IMG/VR virus record: IMGVR_UViG_3300045533_000028
Location: 1 to 23,134 of that record
Source of the DNA: a virus
Direction: 5' to 3' (one strand)
Length of the DNA: 23,134 nucleotides
Shown here: in pieces, positions 1 through 8,177 of the stretch
How positions within the stretch are numbered: position 1 is the stretch's first letter
How the letters are laid out: every line of letters begins with the position of its first letter
Made by a program: the position numbers and the translations under genes
Notes under the pieces: generated by a model
Told to the model about the DNA's origin: nothing
Database searches by the model: none
What the model saw: only the letters and a program-made list of their open reading frames with translations

Positions 1-205
1 ATACCATAGGGACTATAAGAAAAAAATTGATGTAAAAATTAAAACTCGAATAAAAGAAAAACAACAAAAAATAAATTTAAATTTTAGCTACGTAAAAAAA
101 GCATTAAAGAAAAAAGGGTTTACGAATGAAGATATTACAAATAACCCTGAATTAATTGAAGTACAAAAAGAAATAATAAAAATCAAACGCTTATGCAAAA
201 TATAA
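1..205 (+). CDS. C-terminal part of a phage protein, possibly HNH-endonuclease-like (5' end outside window)
   Basis: An open frame enters from the left edge (first full codon at 2) and ends at TAA 203-205, giving about 67 residues. The fragment is very Lys-rich and starts YHRDYKKKID. It ends with a helix reading NPELIEVQKEIIKIKRLCK. A 'PELIEVKR..L.IKR' tail after a basic linker is typical of the C-terminus of small phage HNH proteins, but the HNH core itself would lie outside the window, so the identity is an inference from the tail only. It overlaps the next plus-strand gene by 13 nt (ATG at 193). Both run opposite to the rest of the window and converge with the tape measure gene. Coding status is fairly sure; function is uncertain. 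Confidence 0.6.
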   Translation, partial: YHRDYKKKIDVKIKTRIKEKQQKINLNFSYVKKALKKKGFTNEDITNNPELIEVQKEIIKIKRLCKI

Positions 206-408
206 CAGAATTAAGAACAAGCCTGAGTGATAACTACACTCGAATGAAAGCGGGTAAAATGGGCTTAAATGTTGGCAAAGAATTAGCTAACACCGCAGGT
301 AAAATTATCAACTCTTTAAAAGTAGAATTAGAGTACAACTCTATGATGAGTATTAAAGAAGAAATTGAATTTTTACAAAAACCTAAAACAAAGGACAAAA
401 AACTTTAA
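193..408 (+). CDS. Small conserved phage protein, 71 aa
   Basis: This is a 71-residue, mostly helical, charged protein with no signal peptide or membrane segment. The core NTAGKIINSLKVELEYN resembles a small family that I recall in Bacteroidetes phages beside HNH-like genes; its function is unknown to me. It starts at ATG 193 inside the end of the upstream gene (13-nt overlap), so the two are probably co-transcribed and translationally coupled. The stop at 406-408 lies just before a strong hairpin terminator shared with the convergent tape measure gene. It may be a small DNA-associated accessory factor, but nothing in the sequence shows a catalytic motif. Confidence 0.7.
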   Translation: MQNITELRTSLSDNYTRMKAGKMGLNVGKELANTAGKIINSLKVELEYNSMMSIKEEIEFLQKPKTKDKKL

Positions 409-412
409 ATTT

Positions 413-438
413 AAAAGCCCTCGTAATTGAGGGCTTTT
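413..438. terminator. Bidirectional Rho-independent terminator
   Basis: A 10-bp perfect stem, AAAAGCCCTC / GAGGGCTTTT, encloses the 6-nt loop GTAATT. The A-run on the left and T-run on the right give a U-tract in both directions. It lies between the stop of the plus-strand 71-aa gene (408) and the stop of the minus-strand tape measure gene (440), so it ends both convergent units. It is the only clear intrinsic terminator I see in the window. Confidence 0.9.
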
Positions 439-439
439 T

Positions 440-2305
440 TTATATTATCGTGGCTTGTGAATATATGCCATCTACCTTTCTAATCTTACTTCTTATATCA
501 GTTTCCGTTACAAAAACTTTCGTAGTAGGTTGTGATGTTGGTTCGTTAGTTGTTTGACTTCCTCTTATGTTGGGAGGTTGTACTGCACCGCCACCACTTG
601 AACCGCCACCGCTTGTTATATTTCTTGCACCACTTAACCCTGCTGCACTAATTGAGGCAATAGATATACCTGCACCTATTTTAGCCAATGTTATTTGTTT
701 TGCTGCTAATGCCGTATCAAATGCCGTTGTAGCACCTGCCGTTAATGCAGACCTTTGAGCCGCTGCTGCCGTATATCCTGCAATCGCTCTTTGAGTATTT
801 ATAATTACACTTGCAATAGCCGCCCCTTTTTCAATAGCTAATGCTGCTAAGGCTAAACCTTTACTTTGTCCTGCAACTTGATTAAGAAATTGCGCACCTT
901 GTTGTGCTATTGCAACCTTACTATCTTCTATTGCTTGAGTGACTGCTAAAGTTTGGTCTTTATAATCTTTTTCATCTTGTAGTTTTTTATCTTTGAATTC
1001 TTTGTTTTTTTGTTCTTCTTCTAATCTATACTTTTGATTTAATGATGCAACATCTTTTTCATAGTTTTCCGTTAATAATTTTTGTTTCTCAAAATCATTG
1101 CCAATTAATTCTTGTTTTTTTTCTAATGACTTTTGCAAGTCCATTAATTCTAATTCAAATTGAGATTTGCCTCTTAATCTTTTCGCCTCTTCTTCTTCTG
1201 CAATTACTTTATTAATTTCATCACGTTTGCGTTTTTCTTCTTCTGCTGCTTTTTCTTGTTCTTGGAGTTTTTTATCCTGAACCTCTTTACGTTTCTTTGC
1301 TGCCTCTTCATTTCTCTTTTGCTCATTTTTTACAATCTCATTTTGTCTATTAGTTTCTTCTTGATTTAAAACTAATATTGCATTTCTTAAATCATCAAGT
1401 TGGTCTATTTCTTCTTGACTTGCTAACTTTTTCTTTTTTTTCATTTCCAAAAGGTCAGCATCTTGACGAAGTTGTTTGTATCTTAAATCAAATATTTCAC
1501 GTTCTTTGCCACCTTGTGCCTCCAATAACGCTATTTGTCTGTCTATTTGTTTACTTGACTTTTCATTTGCTTTAGCTTGTGCATCAATCGCCCTTTCAGC
1601 CTCAGAACTTATACCAACAAAATCCATTACTGCGTTTTTAACTTTAGTAAATAATTCGCCAATATTTGCAAGTGCAGGTATAAAATTTAAGACCGCCTTT
1701 TTAATTTTATCGAAATTAGCAATTAATAAACCTATTGCAGTAACTATTAATCCTATTCCCAATGTTGCACCTGCAATCCTTAATAGTTTCATTGCACCCG
1801 TTGTAGTACCTACTACGGCAGCATAACGACCTTGTACGGCTGTTAATATCTTTGTCTTAGCAGTATTCAAAGCTACCATTGCAGCACTATCTCCTTGTAA
1901 GGTAGCGTTTACTTGTTGCAATCCATTTAATAAAGCGGTTGCCCCTTGTAACTTAACTAAGGTCTTTTGTAAATCTTCATTCTCACTTCCGAATAAAGCC
2001 ATAGCACCCTGAGCCGCTGCAAAACCTCCGACTATTCCCGTTGCCATATCTCCAAAACCTTTTAACACTACATCAGGTCCATCAGTCGCTAAAGCCTTAA
2101 CACGATTGTTTACATCGATAATAGTATCGGATAGTTTCCCTGCCCTTGCAGTTGCCTCGTCAAATGCCTTACCCGTTAAGTTACCACTTGCTAATTCATT
2201 CTTTAACTCTCTTAATTCTTGTTTAAGTGATTTGGTTTTTTCGGCTGCTTTGCCTACGGAGTCGCCTCCCTTTATATCGACTGTGAGTTGTACGTTCTTT
2301 GCCAT
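440..2305 (-). CDS. Tail tape measure protein
   Basis: This 621-aa protein has the architecture of a siphovirus tape measure: a helical N-terminal part, a hydrophobic stretch at about residues 174-197, a long charged coiled coil rich in Lys, Glu and Gln from about 250 to 470, an Ala-rich hydrophobic region (about 475-560) and a Gly/Ser/Thr-rich C-terminal tail. Family knowledge: tape measure proteins set tail length at roughly 1.5 angstrom per residue, which would suggest a tail near 90 nm, and can form a channel at DNA ejection. It is the last gene of the minus-strand operon. Its ATG overlaps the stop of the upstream 192-aa gene by one base (TAATG). No lysozyme or peptidase motif was seen. 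Being last, after the other tail genes, is an unusual order for tape measure genes. Confidence 0.85.
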   Translation of the reverse strand: MAKNVQLTVDIKGGDSVGKAAEKTKSLKQELRELKNELASGNLTGKAFDEATARAGKLSDTIIDVNNRVKALATDGPDVVLKGFGDMATGIVGGFAAAQGAMALFGSENEDLQKTLVKLQGATALLNGLQQVNATLQGDSAAMVALNTAKTKILTAVQGRYAAVVGTTTGAMKLLRIAGATLGIGLIVTAIGLLIANFDKIKKAVLNFIPALANIGELFTKVKNAVMDFVGISSEAERAIDAQAKANEKSSKQIDRQIALLEAQGGKEREIFDLRYKQLRQDADLLEMKKKKKLASQEEIDQLDDLRNAILVLNQEETNRQNEIVKNEQKRNEEAAKKRKEVQDKKLQEQEKAAEEEKRKRDEINKVIAEEEEAKRLRGKSQFELELMDLQKSLEKKQELIGNDFEKQKLLTENYEKDVASLNQKYRLEEEQKNKEFKDKKLQDEKDYKDQTLAVTQAIEDSKVAIAQQGAQFLNQVAGQSKGLALAALAIEKGAAIASVIINTQRAIAGYTAAAAQRSALTAGATTAFDTALAAKQITLAKIGAGISIASISAAGLSGARNITSGGGSSGGGAVQPPNIRGSQTTNEPTSQPTTKVFVTETDIRSKIRKVDGIYSQATII

Positions 2306-2883
2306 TATGCTATTTTTGTTACTATGATTGTTGAATTAGCTTTACAAGTTGTTATTGCGGTTGTTTCACTTCTAAATCTAAATTGTGCAGTTCCACTATT
2401 TGCACCCGTTATTAAAATACCTTTACCATTTACAAAGTTTATAGTTGTATTTGGAACACCACTTGAAACCCCTAATGATGTATCGTCTGCTACACTTGAA
2501 CCGCCTGATAAAGTTCCTGATGTCGCTAATTGATTAAAAAAGGACATACCTATTTGAGTGACTGCACTACTTACATCTAATTGGAAACCATGACCCGTTG
2601 TCGCTGCGGCTGCTTGTGTAAACATGTGCATGTCAAAAATATACTTTGAATTTGCAGCGTAAGAAAAAGACATACCCGTTAAATTTACGGGAGTAGTATT
2701 TGCAGCGGTTGCGGCATCATTTGCTAAAGTTAATATAGTTGAACCAATAGAATCTAATTTAATTTTTTCAGCATCACTATAATTGTTTTCAGTTTTAACA
2801 TAAGTTGACCCGTTTGGAATGTCATCCATTGTCCCATCAAAAGAACCACCGCCTCCGCCTAATTGTATCTTTTTTATTGTCAT
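2305..2883 (-). CDS. Probable tail tip / fibre-associated structural protein
   Basis: This 192-aa protein has an N-terminal MTIKKIQLGGGGG with a five-Gly run, then a Ser/Thr/Ala/Gly-rich beta-type sequence. The segment around residues 68-190 (FSYAANSKYIFDMHMF, later GTAQFRFRSET and a C-terminal ANSTIIVTKIA) resembles the compact beta domain found at the end of many phage tail or fibre proteins; this is pattern recognition, not a database match. It overlaps the upstream 865-aa tail gene by 4 nt (ATGA) and the tape measure start by 1 nt, so it belongs to the tail module. A receptor-contacting or head-fibre role is possible. Confidence 0.65.
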   Translation of the reverse strand: MTIKKIQLGGGGGSFDGTMDDIPNGSTYVKTENNYSDAEKIKLDSIGSTILTLANDAATAANTTPVNLTGMSFSYAANSKYIFDMHMFTQAAAATTGHGFQLDVSSAVTQIGMSFFNQLATSGTLSGGSSVADDTSLGVSSGVPNTTINFVNGKGILITGANSGTAQFRFRSETTAITTCKANSTIIVTKIA

Positions 2884-5477
2884 TCTAATATGTATAAAGT
2901 TGTACCTACTGCTGTAATGTTTTCTATCAATGTATCGGTTGAATCCTTAATTGCTAAAGTAAACCCTGCTACTAACTTAGTAATGTAATAAGCCTTGCCA
3001 ATGTTTAAAGTTTCTAAAGGTAATCTAATCGAAATATTCCCTGCCGTTGTATCAGCATTTATAAACAATGGACTACCCTCACCACCCGTTAATATTAAAT
3101 CACTTGAAGTGTTTATAGTTCTATATTGTAGCATTACTAATCCATCTTTGTCAGGTGGTATGTACGTTACACCGCCACCACTTAATACATTCTTTTGTCC
3201 GATTAATTCGCCACCCGTAACTCTATCATCTAAGTTGCCCGTATCTTTGTATAAGTCAGGATTAGTTCCCCACGCACCACTTCCACGACCTCCCCTTGTT
3301 GTGCTACTTGTTTTAGTAACATCGTCAACGGGAGTTAATTTTAAAAAGGTACACTTAGTGGTTTCTTTGCCATTATAATCACTCATTTCATAAAGTCGAT
3401 AGTGATTGCCATCTATTTCATAAATAGGTCTAAGACTTAAATTGTGTACGTCAAAAGGGGTTAAGTTGACATAGCACTCTAACATCTTACTATTCTTATT
3501 ATTAACTTCTTCTAATCCACGTTTGTGAAACTTATTATACAACCCTTGATTAGTAACATTTATAGTTCCATTTGGGAAAGTGTAATATAGTTCTTGTGGT
3601 GTATCAAAGCAAAGGTCATAGTCAGGACTTGTTAATGTATCGTAAGTAGATGCCGCAGGATATTGCAACTCAGTACTAAAACCACCCGTTCCAAAAGCAT
3701 CATCACCAAAGTACCAACTATCTCCCGTTGTAAGTCCATTGTAGAATAGTATCTTAGGTTTAGACTTATCGTTTCTCATTCCCTGAGTTACATCGTTTTG
3801 TAAGTCAGTAGGCAATGGTCTAACTTGTTGGTCTACGGGTTTATAATTAGTAGCTAACAACATTAGACTAAAAGGTATCTTAACCTCTTTTGTGCCTTGT
3901 AAGAAATCGTTTTGAATATCAATAGTTACATCGCCAAAGGTTCTACCCGTTCTTTGATTGTATAAGTTATTGTGATAGTCTTTATCTAAATCATAAGTAA
4001 ATCTGTAAAACTTTTCTTTTGCACCGCCTATTGGTTTAATTATAAACTCCTTATTATAGTCGACCTTGTAAGTCCAATCAATTATCTCATTAGTGTAATA
4101 ATTATCTCTCGGTTCAATTAGATAGGTAAGGTAACCTCCTGAGTTCGGGTCATTAGCTTTAAAGTAGTAAGGTTCAATATACATATTAAACATTTTTACC
4201 AATCCCATTACAAAGTCTTTCTGAGTCATTTCAGAACTTAGCAAACTATTTACATTTATAATATCATTAACTCCGTAGTCTTTATTTAAGTAAATGTCAA
4301 ATCTTGATGAATCAATAGATATTTCAGTACCTTGTATAAAATTAGCTAAACAAAACTTATAAGTCCTTGTGCTATTTAATCTCACGTTTACTGAGGTGTT
4401 TAACCTTGCTACTTGAATTGATGCGTTATTTGCTAAAGTTGAAGTTAATTGATACGCTGCCCCTATAATAGTAATTATATTACCTAAATCATCTATTAAA
4501 TACATATTGCCCCCAATCGCTTGACCTGCTAATAATGTACTACCGCTTACATTTTTAAATACGGGATTTAATATAGTTGAAATATCATAATCATTTGTAC
4601 TAAGTACATTTAATTCGCCCGTAGTATCGTCATATTCTAAGTTTGTATCTTTTATTTGACTTGTAAAAATAATAGCGTTATTAGTGTATAAACTTAACCC
4701 CGTTCTATTTGGAGTATAAGCCTTTAATCCACTTGTTCCTAAATCATAACTTATCCTGCTATTTTCAATGTCTGTTTCAGTTCGTGTCATTCCCGAACTA
4801 TCCCCTTTATAAATTAACTTCTCAAATGTTTCACTATTAATGAAGTCTGAGTAATACCTAAACCCTGCATCTAACCATATTTTGTCCCAAAGTGTTTTAA
4901 CAAAAAACCATAAGTCAAAATCACCAACTTTCCAATAGTCTTGTAATTGCCCATTAGAAGTCATTACATCGGTCTGTCTGCCATTCTTAACTTGTGGATA
5001 AACATAACCACTTGCATTACTCCAACTTGACTCAATTACCGCCCTTGTGTAAACGTGGTCAAAATCAGACATATCTAAATCAGACATCTTTCTACCCTCA
5101 ATCGTTTTAAAGAAGTCTGCATTTTCGCCATAGATAATTAACTCATATTCGATTAACTCCTTAGTCTTGTTAATATTAGTCAACTGAGCATAACCTGTTA
5201 TAACGGGCAAACTATCTTCATAGTATGTTGCCTTTACTTTTTTAGTAGGATTATAAAACGGGTCAAACTGAACATTTGAACTTATAAACATTGAGGCATC
5301 AAAGTAACCGCTAAACACTTGATTGTTTACTCTACTACTCGGTAATACGATTGTCTTTGTAAAGTGCGACTTCCTCTGATTAGGGTCTTGAACATCGTAA
5401 ACAGATTTCGTAACGGGTACTAAATCCTCATCCATCAATTCAATTTGATACTCGCCTATTTCTAAAATTCTATCCAT
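2880..5477 (-). CDS. Large tail protein, probably tail-tip/hub component
   Basis: This is the largest gene in the window (865 aa). The N-terminus (MDRILEIGEYQIELMDED) and the regular beta-strand-like pattern with many Tyr, Asn, Thr and Asp fit a structural protein of the distal tail. I recall similar large tail proteins in Bacteroidetes phages. A low-complexity linker, TTRGGRGSGAWGTNP, separates the main body from a C-terminal beta domain of about 80 residues. That domain resembles the end-domain style of the neighbouring 192-aa protein and may be displayed outside. The start overlaps the stop of the upstream 409-aa gene (TAATG) and the end overlaps the next ORF (ATGA). No protease or lysozyme signature was seen; a distal-tail/Tal-like role is inferred from position and size. 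Confidence 0.7.
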   Translation of the reverse strand: MDRILEIGEYQIELMDEDLVPVTKSVYDVQDPNQRKSHFTKTIVLPSSRVNNQVFSGYFDASMFISSNVQFDPFYNPTKKVKATYYEDSLPVITGYAQLTNINKTKELIEYELIIYGENADFFKTIEGRKMSDLDMSDFDHVYTRAVIESSWSNASGYVYPQVKNGRQTDVMTSNGQLQDYWKVGDFDLWFFVKTLWDKIWLDAGFRYYSDFINSETFEKLIYKGDSSGMTRTETDIENSRISYDLGTSGLKAYTPNRTGLSLYTNNAIIFTSQIKDTNLEYDDTTGELNVLSTNDYDISTILNPVFKNVSGSTLLAGQAIGGNMYLIDDLGNIITIIGAAYQLTSTLANNASIQVARLNTSVNVRLNSTRTYKFCLANFIQGTEISIDSSRFDIYLNKDYGVNDIINVNSLLSSEMTQKDFVMGLVKMFNMYIEPYYFKANDPNSGGYLTYLIEPRDNYYTNEIIDWTYKVDYNKEFIIKPIGGAKEKFYRFTYDLDKDYHNNLYNQRTGRTFGDVTIDIQNDFLQGTKEVKIPFSLMLLATNYKPVDQQVRPLPTDLQNDVTQGMRNDKSKPKILFYNGLTTGDSWYFGDDAFGTGGFSTELQYPAASTYDTLTSPDYDLCFDTPQELYYTFPNGTINVTNQGLYNKFHKRGLEEVNNKNSKMLECYVNLTPFDVHNLSLRPIYEIDGNHYRLYEMSDYNGKETTKCTFLKLTPVDDVTKTSSTTRGGRGSGAWGTNPDLYKDTGNLDDRVTGGELIGQKNVLSGGGVTYIPPDKDGLVMLQYRTINTSSDLILTGGEGSPLFINADTTAGNISIRLPLETLNIGKAYYITKLVAGFTLAIKDSTDTLIENITAVGTTLYILE

Positions 5478-6706
5478 TAAAATCTTTGTCTATAACTTGC
5501 GTTGGTGAATTGCACATCTATCTCCTCAATAAACATTCCATCCTTACGGGTGTCTTTATTAGTGTACGATGATGTTGATATTTTAATCGGGTAAAGTTTG
5601 CCATTCTGAAATATAAATGCTAAAGGGGATTTAACCATTTCAGCAATCCATTGACTCTCAATCGTGCTTATATAATCGGTTCTTAATTTAATTGAACTCT
5701 CTATCCTTGTATTGAAAGCGGTGTCGCCCGTTTCATAACTTGAACGGACAAAACTATTACCTACTACTGCACCACCTTGTTTTAAGTAGAAGTCTTTAGT
5801 TACTTGGTATGATTTATCATTTGCAAAGTTAAAGTTATACGCATCAAATCTACCTAATTTGTTTAACCAAAATATTCTAACGGGTGTGTATTTATAACAA
5901 TCCCTATCTATTTGAAAGGTTAATAACTCTGATTGAGGGGTGTTGGAAGTATTTAATATTTGAATGGTGTACTTATCTACTGCATCGGTGTAAATTGGTT
6001 GTGTGCCACTTGTTAAGGTTAAGTTGTTTATACTGCCCGTTCCTACATTAATAGATAAAAATAACTCATCTGTATTAGTTGAACCTGTAAATGTATTGTT
6101 TTTAATATAAGTACCTATTAAAGAACCATCGAAACCATAAGTCTTAATTTCAAATTTAGCGGCAAATGTCAATCCTGATTCTTGCATAAACCCTAACTCA
6201 AACAAGTCTGCAGTACCTATTCTAATATCAGCACCCCTTAACCCCGTTAAAAAGTACTTACCGGTAAATGAATCTATCACATAGTCTTTAATATAATCAG
6301 TCTTAAAAGTATCTTCATATTCAAAAGCCGTATTAACCGCTATTAAGGTGTTAGAGTTAGTTGGAGAACCACTTGCAACATTGGTGTTAGTAGTTCCACT
6401 TAATTCAGCAAACTGAATGTAAAATTCTTTGAACACATTAGATGCCTTATAAATGCCTGTTGTATTGTTTACTATGCCACTAATATCATAGCTTACTTGG
6501 TTTTGAATAGTCCTTTGAGCGTCAAAGTGCGCCTTATCTCCATAGATTGATTTAGGCTTAACGTATTGAGCTATTGCCTGACCTGCTACTATTGGTTTAA
6601 TCTGATAAGAGAATATCGGTTGCGTATTGTCCGTATCAACTAAAAAGTCAATGTGATTAAATGCCGATACTAAACCGCTCGGTTGTTGATTGATTGTAAT
6701 TGCCAC
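5477..6706 (-). CDS. Tail structural protein, 409 aa
   Basis: This 409-aa protein is rich in beta-type sequence, Asn, Thr and Ser, with no signal peptide or membrane segment. It lies between the neck gene and the 865-aa tail gene, in the position of a distal-tail or major tail component, but I recognise no defined family motif. The start is a GTG codon at 6706, 10 nt downstream of the TAACTTTG -10-like element of a good promoter, so the leader is very short. The stop overlaps the next ATG by one base. The C-terminal part (IRIFWLNKLG-like core, then repeated Tyr/Lys strands) looks like a globular virion protein. Assignment to tail rests on context. Confidence 0.65.
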   Translation of the reverse strand: MAITINQQPSGLVSAFNHIDFLVDTDNTQPIFSYQIKPIVAGQAIAQYVKPKSIYGDKAHFDAQRTIQNQVSYDISGIVNNTTGIYKASNVFKEFYIQFAELSGTTNTNVASGSPTNSNTLIAVNTAFEYEDTFKTDYIKDYVIDSFTGKYFLTGLRGADIRIGTADLFELGFMQESGLTFAAKFEIKTYGFDGSLIGTYIKNNTFTGSTNTDELFLSINVGTGSINNLTLTSGTQPIYTDAVDKYTIQILNTSNTPQSELLTFQIDRDCYKYTPVRIFWLNKLGRFDAYNFNFANDKSYQVTKDFYLKQGGAVVGNSFVRSSYETGDTAFNTRIESSIKLRTDYISTIESQWIAEMVKSPLAFIFQNGKLYPIKISTSSYTNKDTRKDGMFIEEIDVQFTNASYRQRF

Positions 6707-6716
6707 ACTTATAAAA

Positions 6717-6746
6717 CAAAGTTAATAGTTTATTATTGTTACTCAA
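6717..6746 (-). promoter_or_regulatory. Bacteroidetes-type promoter for the tail genes
   Basis: On the minus strand, TTG (6746-6744), 19 nt and TAACTTTG (6724-6717) match the Bacteroidetes primary-sigma pattern TTG-N17-23-TAnnTTTG. The GTG of the 409-aa tail gene follows 10 nt later. The upstream box lies in the last codons of the neck gene. It could raise expression of the structural genes separately from upstream read-through. Confidence 0.55.
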
Positions 6747-7260
6747 TAGTCAATGTCAAATTGATGTCCCCACCTAAAGCATCTTCAAGTCTTGACGCTA
6801 AATCGTTAAACGCTGCCTCATTAAAGGTTGGTTTCCAAAATGGTTTCTGATTGACCCCTTTTTGTTTTACTGCAAATGCCATTCCTATTGCTGCCTTTTC
6901 AATAGTAAATTTATTGTTTCTTGGATACTTAGGGTTAGCAGGTACTCGTGGTATGTAAAGTGCTATACTCTTAATCATATCCCTACTTGGAAATGGTGTC
7001 TTAAAACTAAACACTCCACTATTCTTAACTTGGTTTTTCAATCCTCTTACACCCTCATCAAGATAAATGTAATAGTCGTCAGCGGTAAAACCTATCCCGA
7101 TATTTAAACCATCTACTTTTAACTCAGTTGTAGTTATTGATTGACCTAATAATGGTTTGACTGCAAACTGACTATCTAAAGTTTCAACGGCTTTCTTTTG
7201 CCTTTCGTCTGCCCATTGTTTTAAAACCTCACTTATTGTTTTAGTTATTTCAGCACTCAT
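6739..7260 (-). CDS. Neck / tail completion protein, HK97 gp10-like
   Basis: This 173-aa protein has the segment YYIYLDEGVRGLKN followed by FSFKTPFPSRDM and, later, AIGMAFAVKQKGVNQKPFWKP. That order (a 'Y..YLDEGV.G' strand, 'F.F.TPFPS', then 'A...A...K..G....PFW/F') is the pattern of HK97 gp10-like neck or tail-completion proteins in Bacteroidetes phages, which join the head connector to the tail. Its ATG overlaps the stop of the frameshifted chaperone extension (ATGA at 7257-7260), which supports translation of that extension frame. It is the only clear head-tail joining protein in the window. Confidence 0.7.
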   Translation of the reverse strand: MSAEITKTISEVLKQWADERQKKAVETLDSQFAVKPLLGQSITTTELKVDGLNIGIGFTADDYYIYLDEGVRGLKNQVKNSGVFSFKTPFPSRDMIKSIALYIPRVPANPKYPRNNKFTIEKAAIGMAFAVKQKGVNQKPFWKPTFNEAAFNDLASRLEDALGGDINLTLTIE

Positions 7261-7475
7261 TTTATATCCGTTTTAAATATCTCTACATCTTTCAAATACG
7301 CCATGTGATTAAGAAACTCAAATATAGGTGTCTTAAATATCTCATTCCTTTTTTCAAAGCCTACCATTTTAATTATTACATCGTACCAACCCCACTTTAA
7401 GCTAAACCAAGTACTAACTCCCCCTCCTGAAAATAGCTTGGCATATCGTGATGAAATTTCAACATAACCGCGCAA
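7257..7475 (-). CDS. Tail assembly chaperone, frameshift extension (T-like part)
   Basis: This frame has no convincing start of its own; it opens at a TTG at the end of a run of nine T on the coding strand. It reads LRGYVEISSRYAKLF, then FSLKWGWYDVIIKM and a helical end IFEFLNHMAYLKDVEIF. The 'KWGWY...I..M.......I......E.L..LAY' layout is the kind of C-terminal extension found on tail assembly chaperones. It is most likely expressed only as a fusion to the 176-aa upstream protein by -1 frameshifting, giving a 223-aa protein (7257-7927). Its stop overlaps the ATG of the neck gene, a coupling that would make no sense if the frame were untranslated. Confidence 0.65.
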   Translation of the reverse strand: MRGYVEISSRYAKLFSGGGVSTWFSLKWGWYDVIIKMVGFEKRNEIFKTPIFEFLNHMAYLKDVEIFKTDIK

Positions 7476-7927
7476 AAAAAAACCGCAATCGGATAAGCCA
7501 CTTCTATTGATAAATCGTTTTGAAACTCATTTGCTCTATCCATTATATCGCGTTCATCGGTGCATAAGGTTGCTAATATCAAATGTAAGTTCTCAATTAT
7601 CTTATCGGGGTCTTGAGTTAAAGTACCCATTGAAACCCATTGTTCAACATTCCAATGATGTACTTGTTGCGTAACTTTATAAACCTTACCATTCAATTCA
7701 AACTCTTTTACCCACTCGTTATCTTTCATTTCAGCATCAATAAGAAATTGATACTTAGCTAATCGTTTATCAAAGTCTTTTACTAACCATTGACTTGAAA
7801 GTGTCTTAGGCACTCCCTCAAATATATCTAAGATTGCCATGCCTACTTCATAAGCGTTTCCATCAAAGTGTTTAAATGCTGATTGTAGTTTTTGGAATTG
7901 AAGTATTGTTACGTCTTTAAATGTCAT
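7397..7927 (-). CDS. Tail assembly chaperone, short form (G-like)
   Basis: This 176-aa mainly helical protein begins MTFKDVTILQFQKLQSAFKH and contains a conserved-looking WNVEQWVSMGTL segment. I take it as the short form of the phage tail assembly chaperone, the pair that binds the tape measure protein during tail assembly (G and GT in lambda). Evidence is the short upstream gene plus overlapping downstream frame, the slippery T-run near its 3' end, and the location before the tail genes. After residue 151 the zero frame continues 25 residues to its own stop at 7397. A TAAATTTG -10-like box lies 11 nt upstream of its ATG. The identity is inferred from architecture, not from a strong sequence motif. 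Confidence 0.65.
   Translation of the reverse strand: MTFKDVTILQFQKLQSAFKHFDGNAYEVGMAILDIFEGVPKTLSSQWLVKDFDKRLAKYQFLIDAEMKDNEWVKEFELNGKVYKVTQQVHHWNVEQWVSMGTLTQDPDKIIENLHLILATLCTDERDIMDRANEFQNDLSIEVAYPIAVFFCAVMLKFHHDMPSYFQEGELVLGLA
7475..7481 (-). other. Probable -1 ribosomal frameshift site
   Basis: The coding strand has GG, nine T, then GCGCGG. In the chaperone frame the codons are GTT TTT TTT TGC, so T TTT TTT is a canonical X-XXY-YYZ slippery heptamer. A -1 slip on the second TTT gives TTG CGC GGT and enters the 72-codon extension frame exactly at its beginning. The T9 tract could also allow transcriptional slippage. I see no strong downstream pseudoknot. Confidence 0.65.
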
Positions 7928-7938
7928 CTATTATAAAA

Positions 7939-7946
7939 CAAATTTA
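7939..7946 (-). promoter_or_regulatory. Possible -10-like box upstream of the chaperone gene
   Basis: TAAATTTG on the minus strand ends 11 nt before the ATG at 7927. No TTG is found at the usual 17-23 nt upstream, so this is a weak call in AT-rich DNA. Confidence 0.3.
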
Positions 7947-7966
7947 ATTAATGTTTATTGTTAGTG

Positions 7967-8146
7967 CTACTTACTACTCTCTAAAGGCTTTGTGTCGAAA
8001 GCATCTTCATACTTCTTTGCATAAGTTGGACTCCAATGGTCGCCTGAACATACCCATTTTTGCCCATTCTTATCAATGCCTACTAAAATCATTAAGCCTT
8101 TATTCACTTTGCTTTCCTCAAGAAAAAATTCTTTAATTTTTATCAT
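7967..8146 (-). CDS. Small uncharacterised protein, 59 aa
   Basis: A 59-codon frame opens at ATG 8146 and stops at TAG 7967-7969. The protein starts MIKIKEFFLEESKVNKG and has a segment WVCSGDHWSPTYAKKYEDAF that reads as a folded alpha/beta mini-domain with Trp, Cys and His. It fills an otherwise empty gap between the large terminase and the chaperone gene and lies on the operon strand; the overlapping plus-strand frame here looks like its shadow. I do not recognise the family. In most siphoviruses this position would hold portal and head genes, which are absent. Confidence 0.6.
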   Translation of the reverse strand: MIKIKEFFLEESKVNKGLMILVGIDKNGQKWVCSGDHWSPTYAKKYEDAFDTKPLESSK

Positions 8147-8177
8147 TTCGTTTTTTAAAGTTTTATTATTTTTAATG

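Noticed and set aside
567-1826. Plus-strand frames at 567-758, 1378-1575 and 1476-1826
   Set aside because: They are antisense to the tape measure gene, with hydrophobic compositions created by the reversed Ala/Gly and Lys codons, and have no start context or partner genes.
2106-3378. Plus-strand frames at 2106-2327, 2288-2533 and 2995-3378
   Set aside because: Shadows of the tape measure and tail structural genes on the minus strand; no coding signal of their own.
7951-8136. Plus-strand frame at 7951-8136 (61 aa)
   Set aside because: Antisense to a 59-codon minus-strand frame that fits the operon strand and protein composition better.
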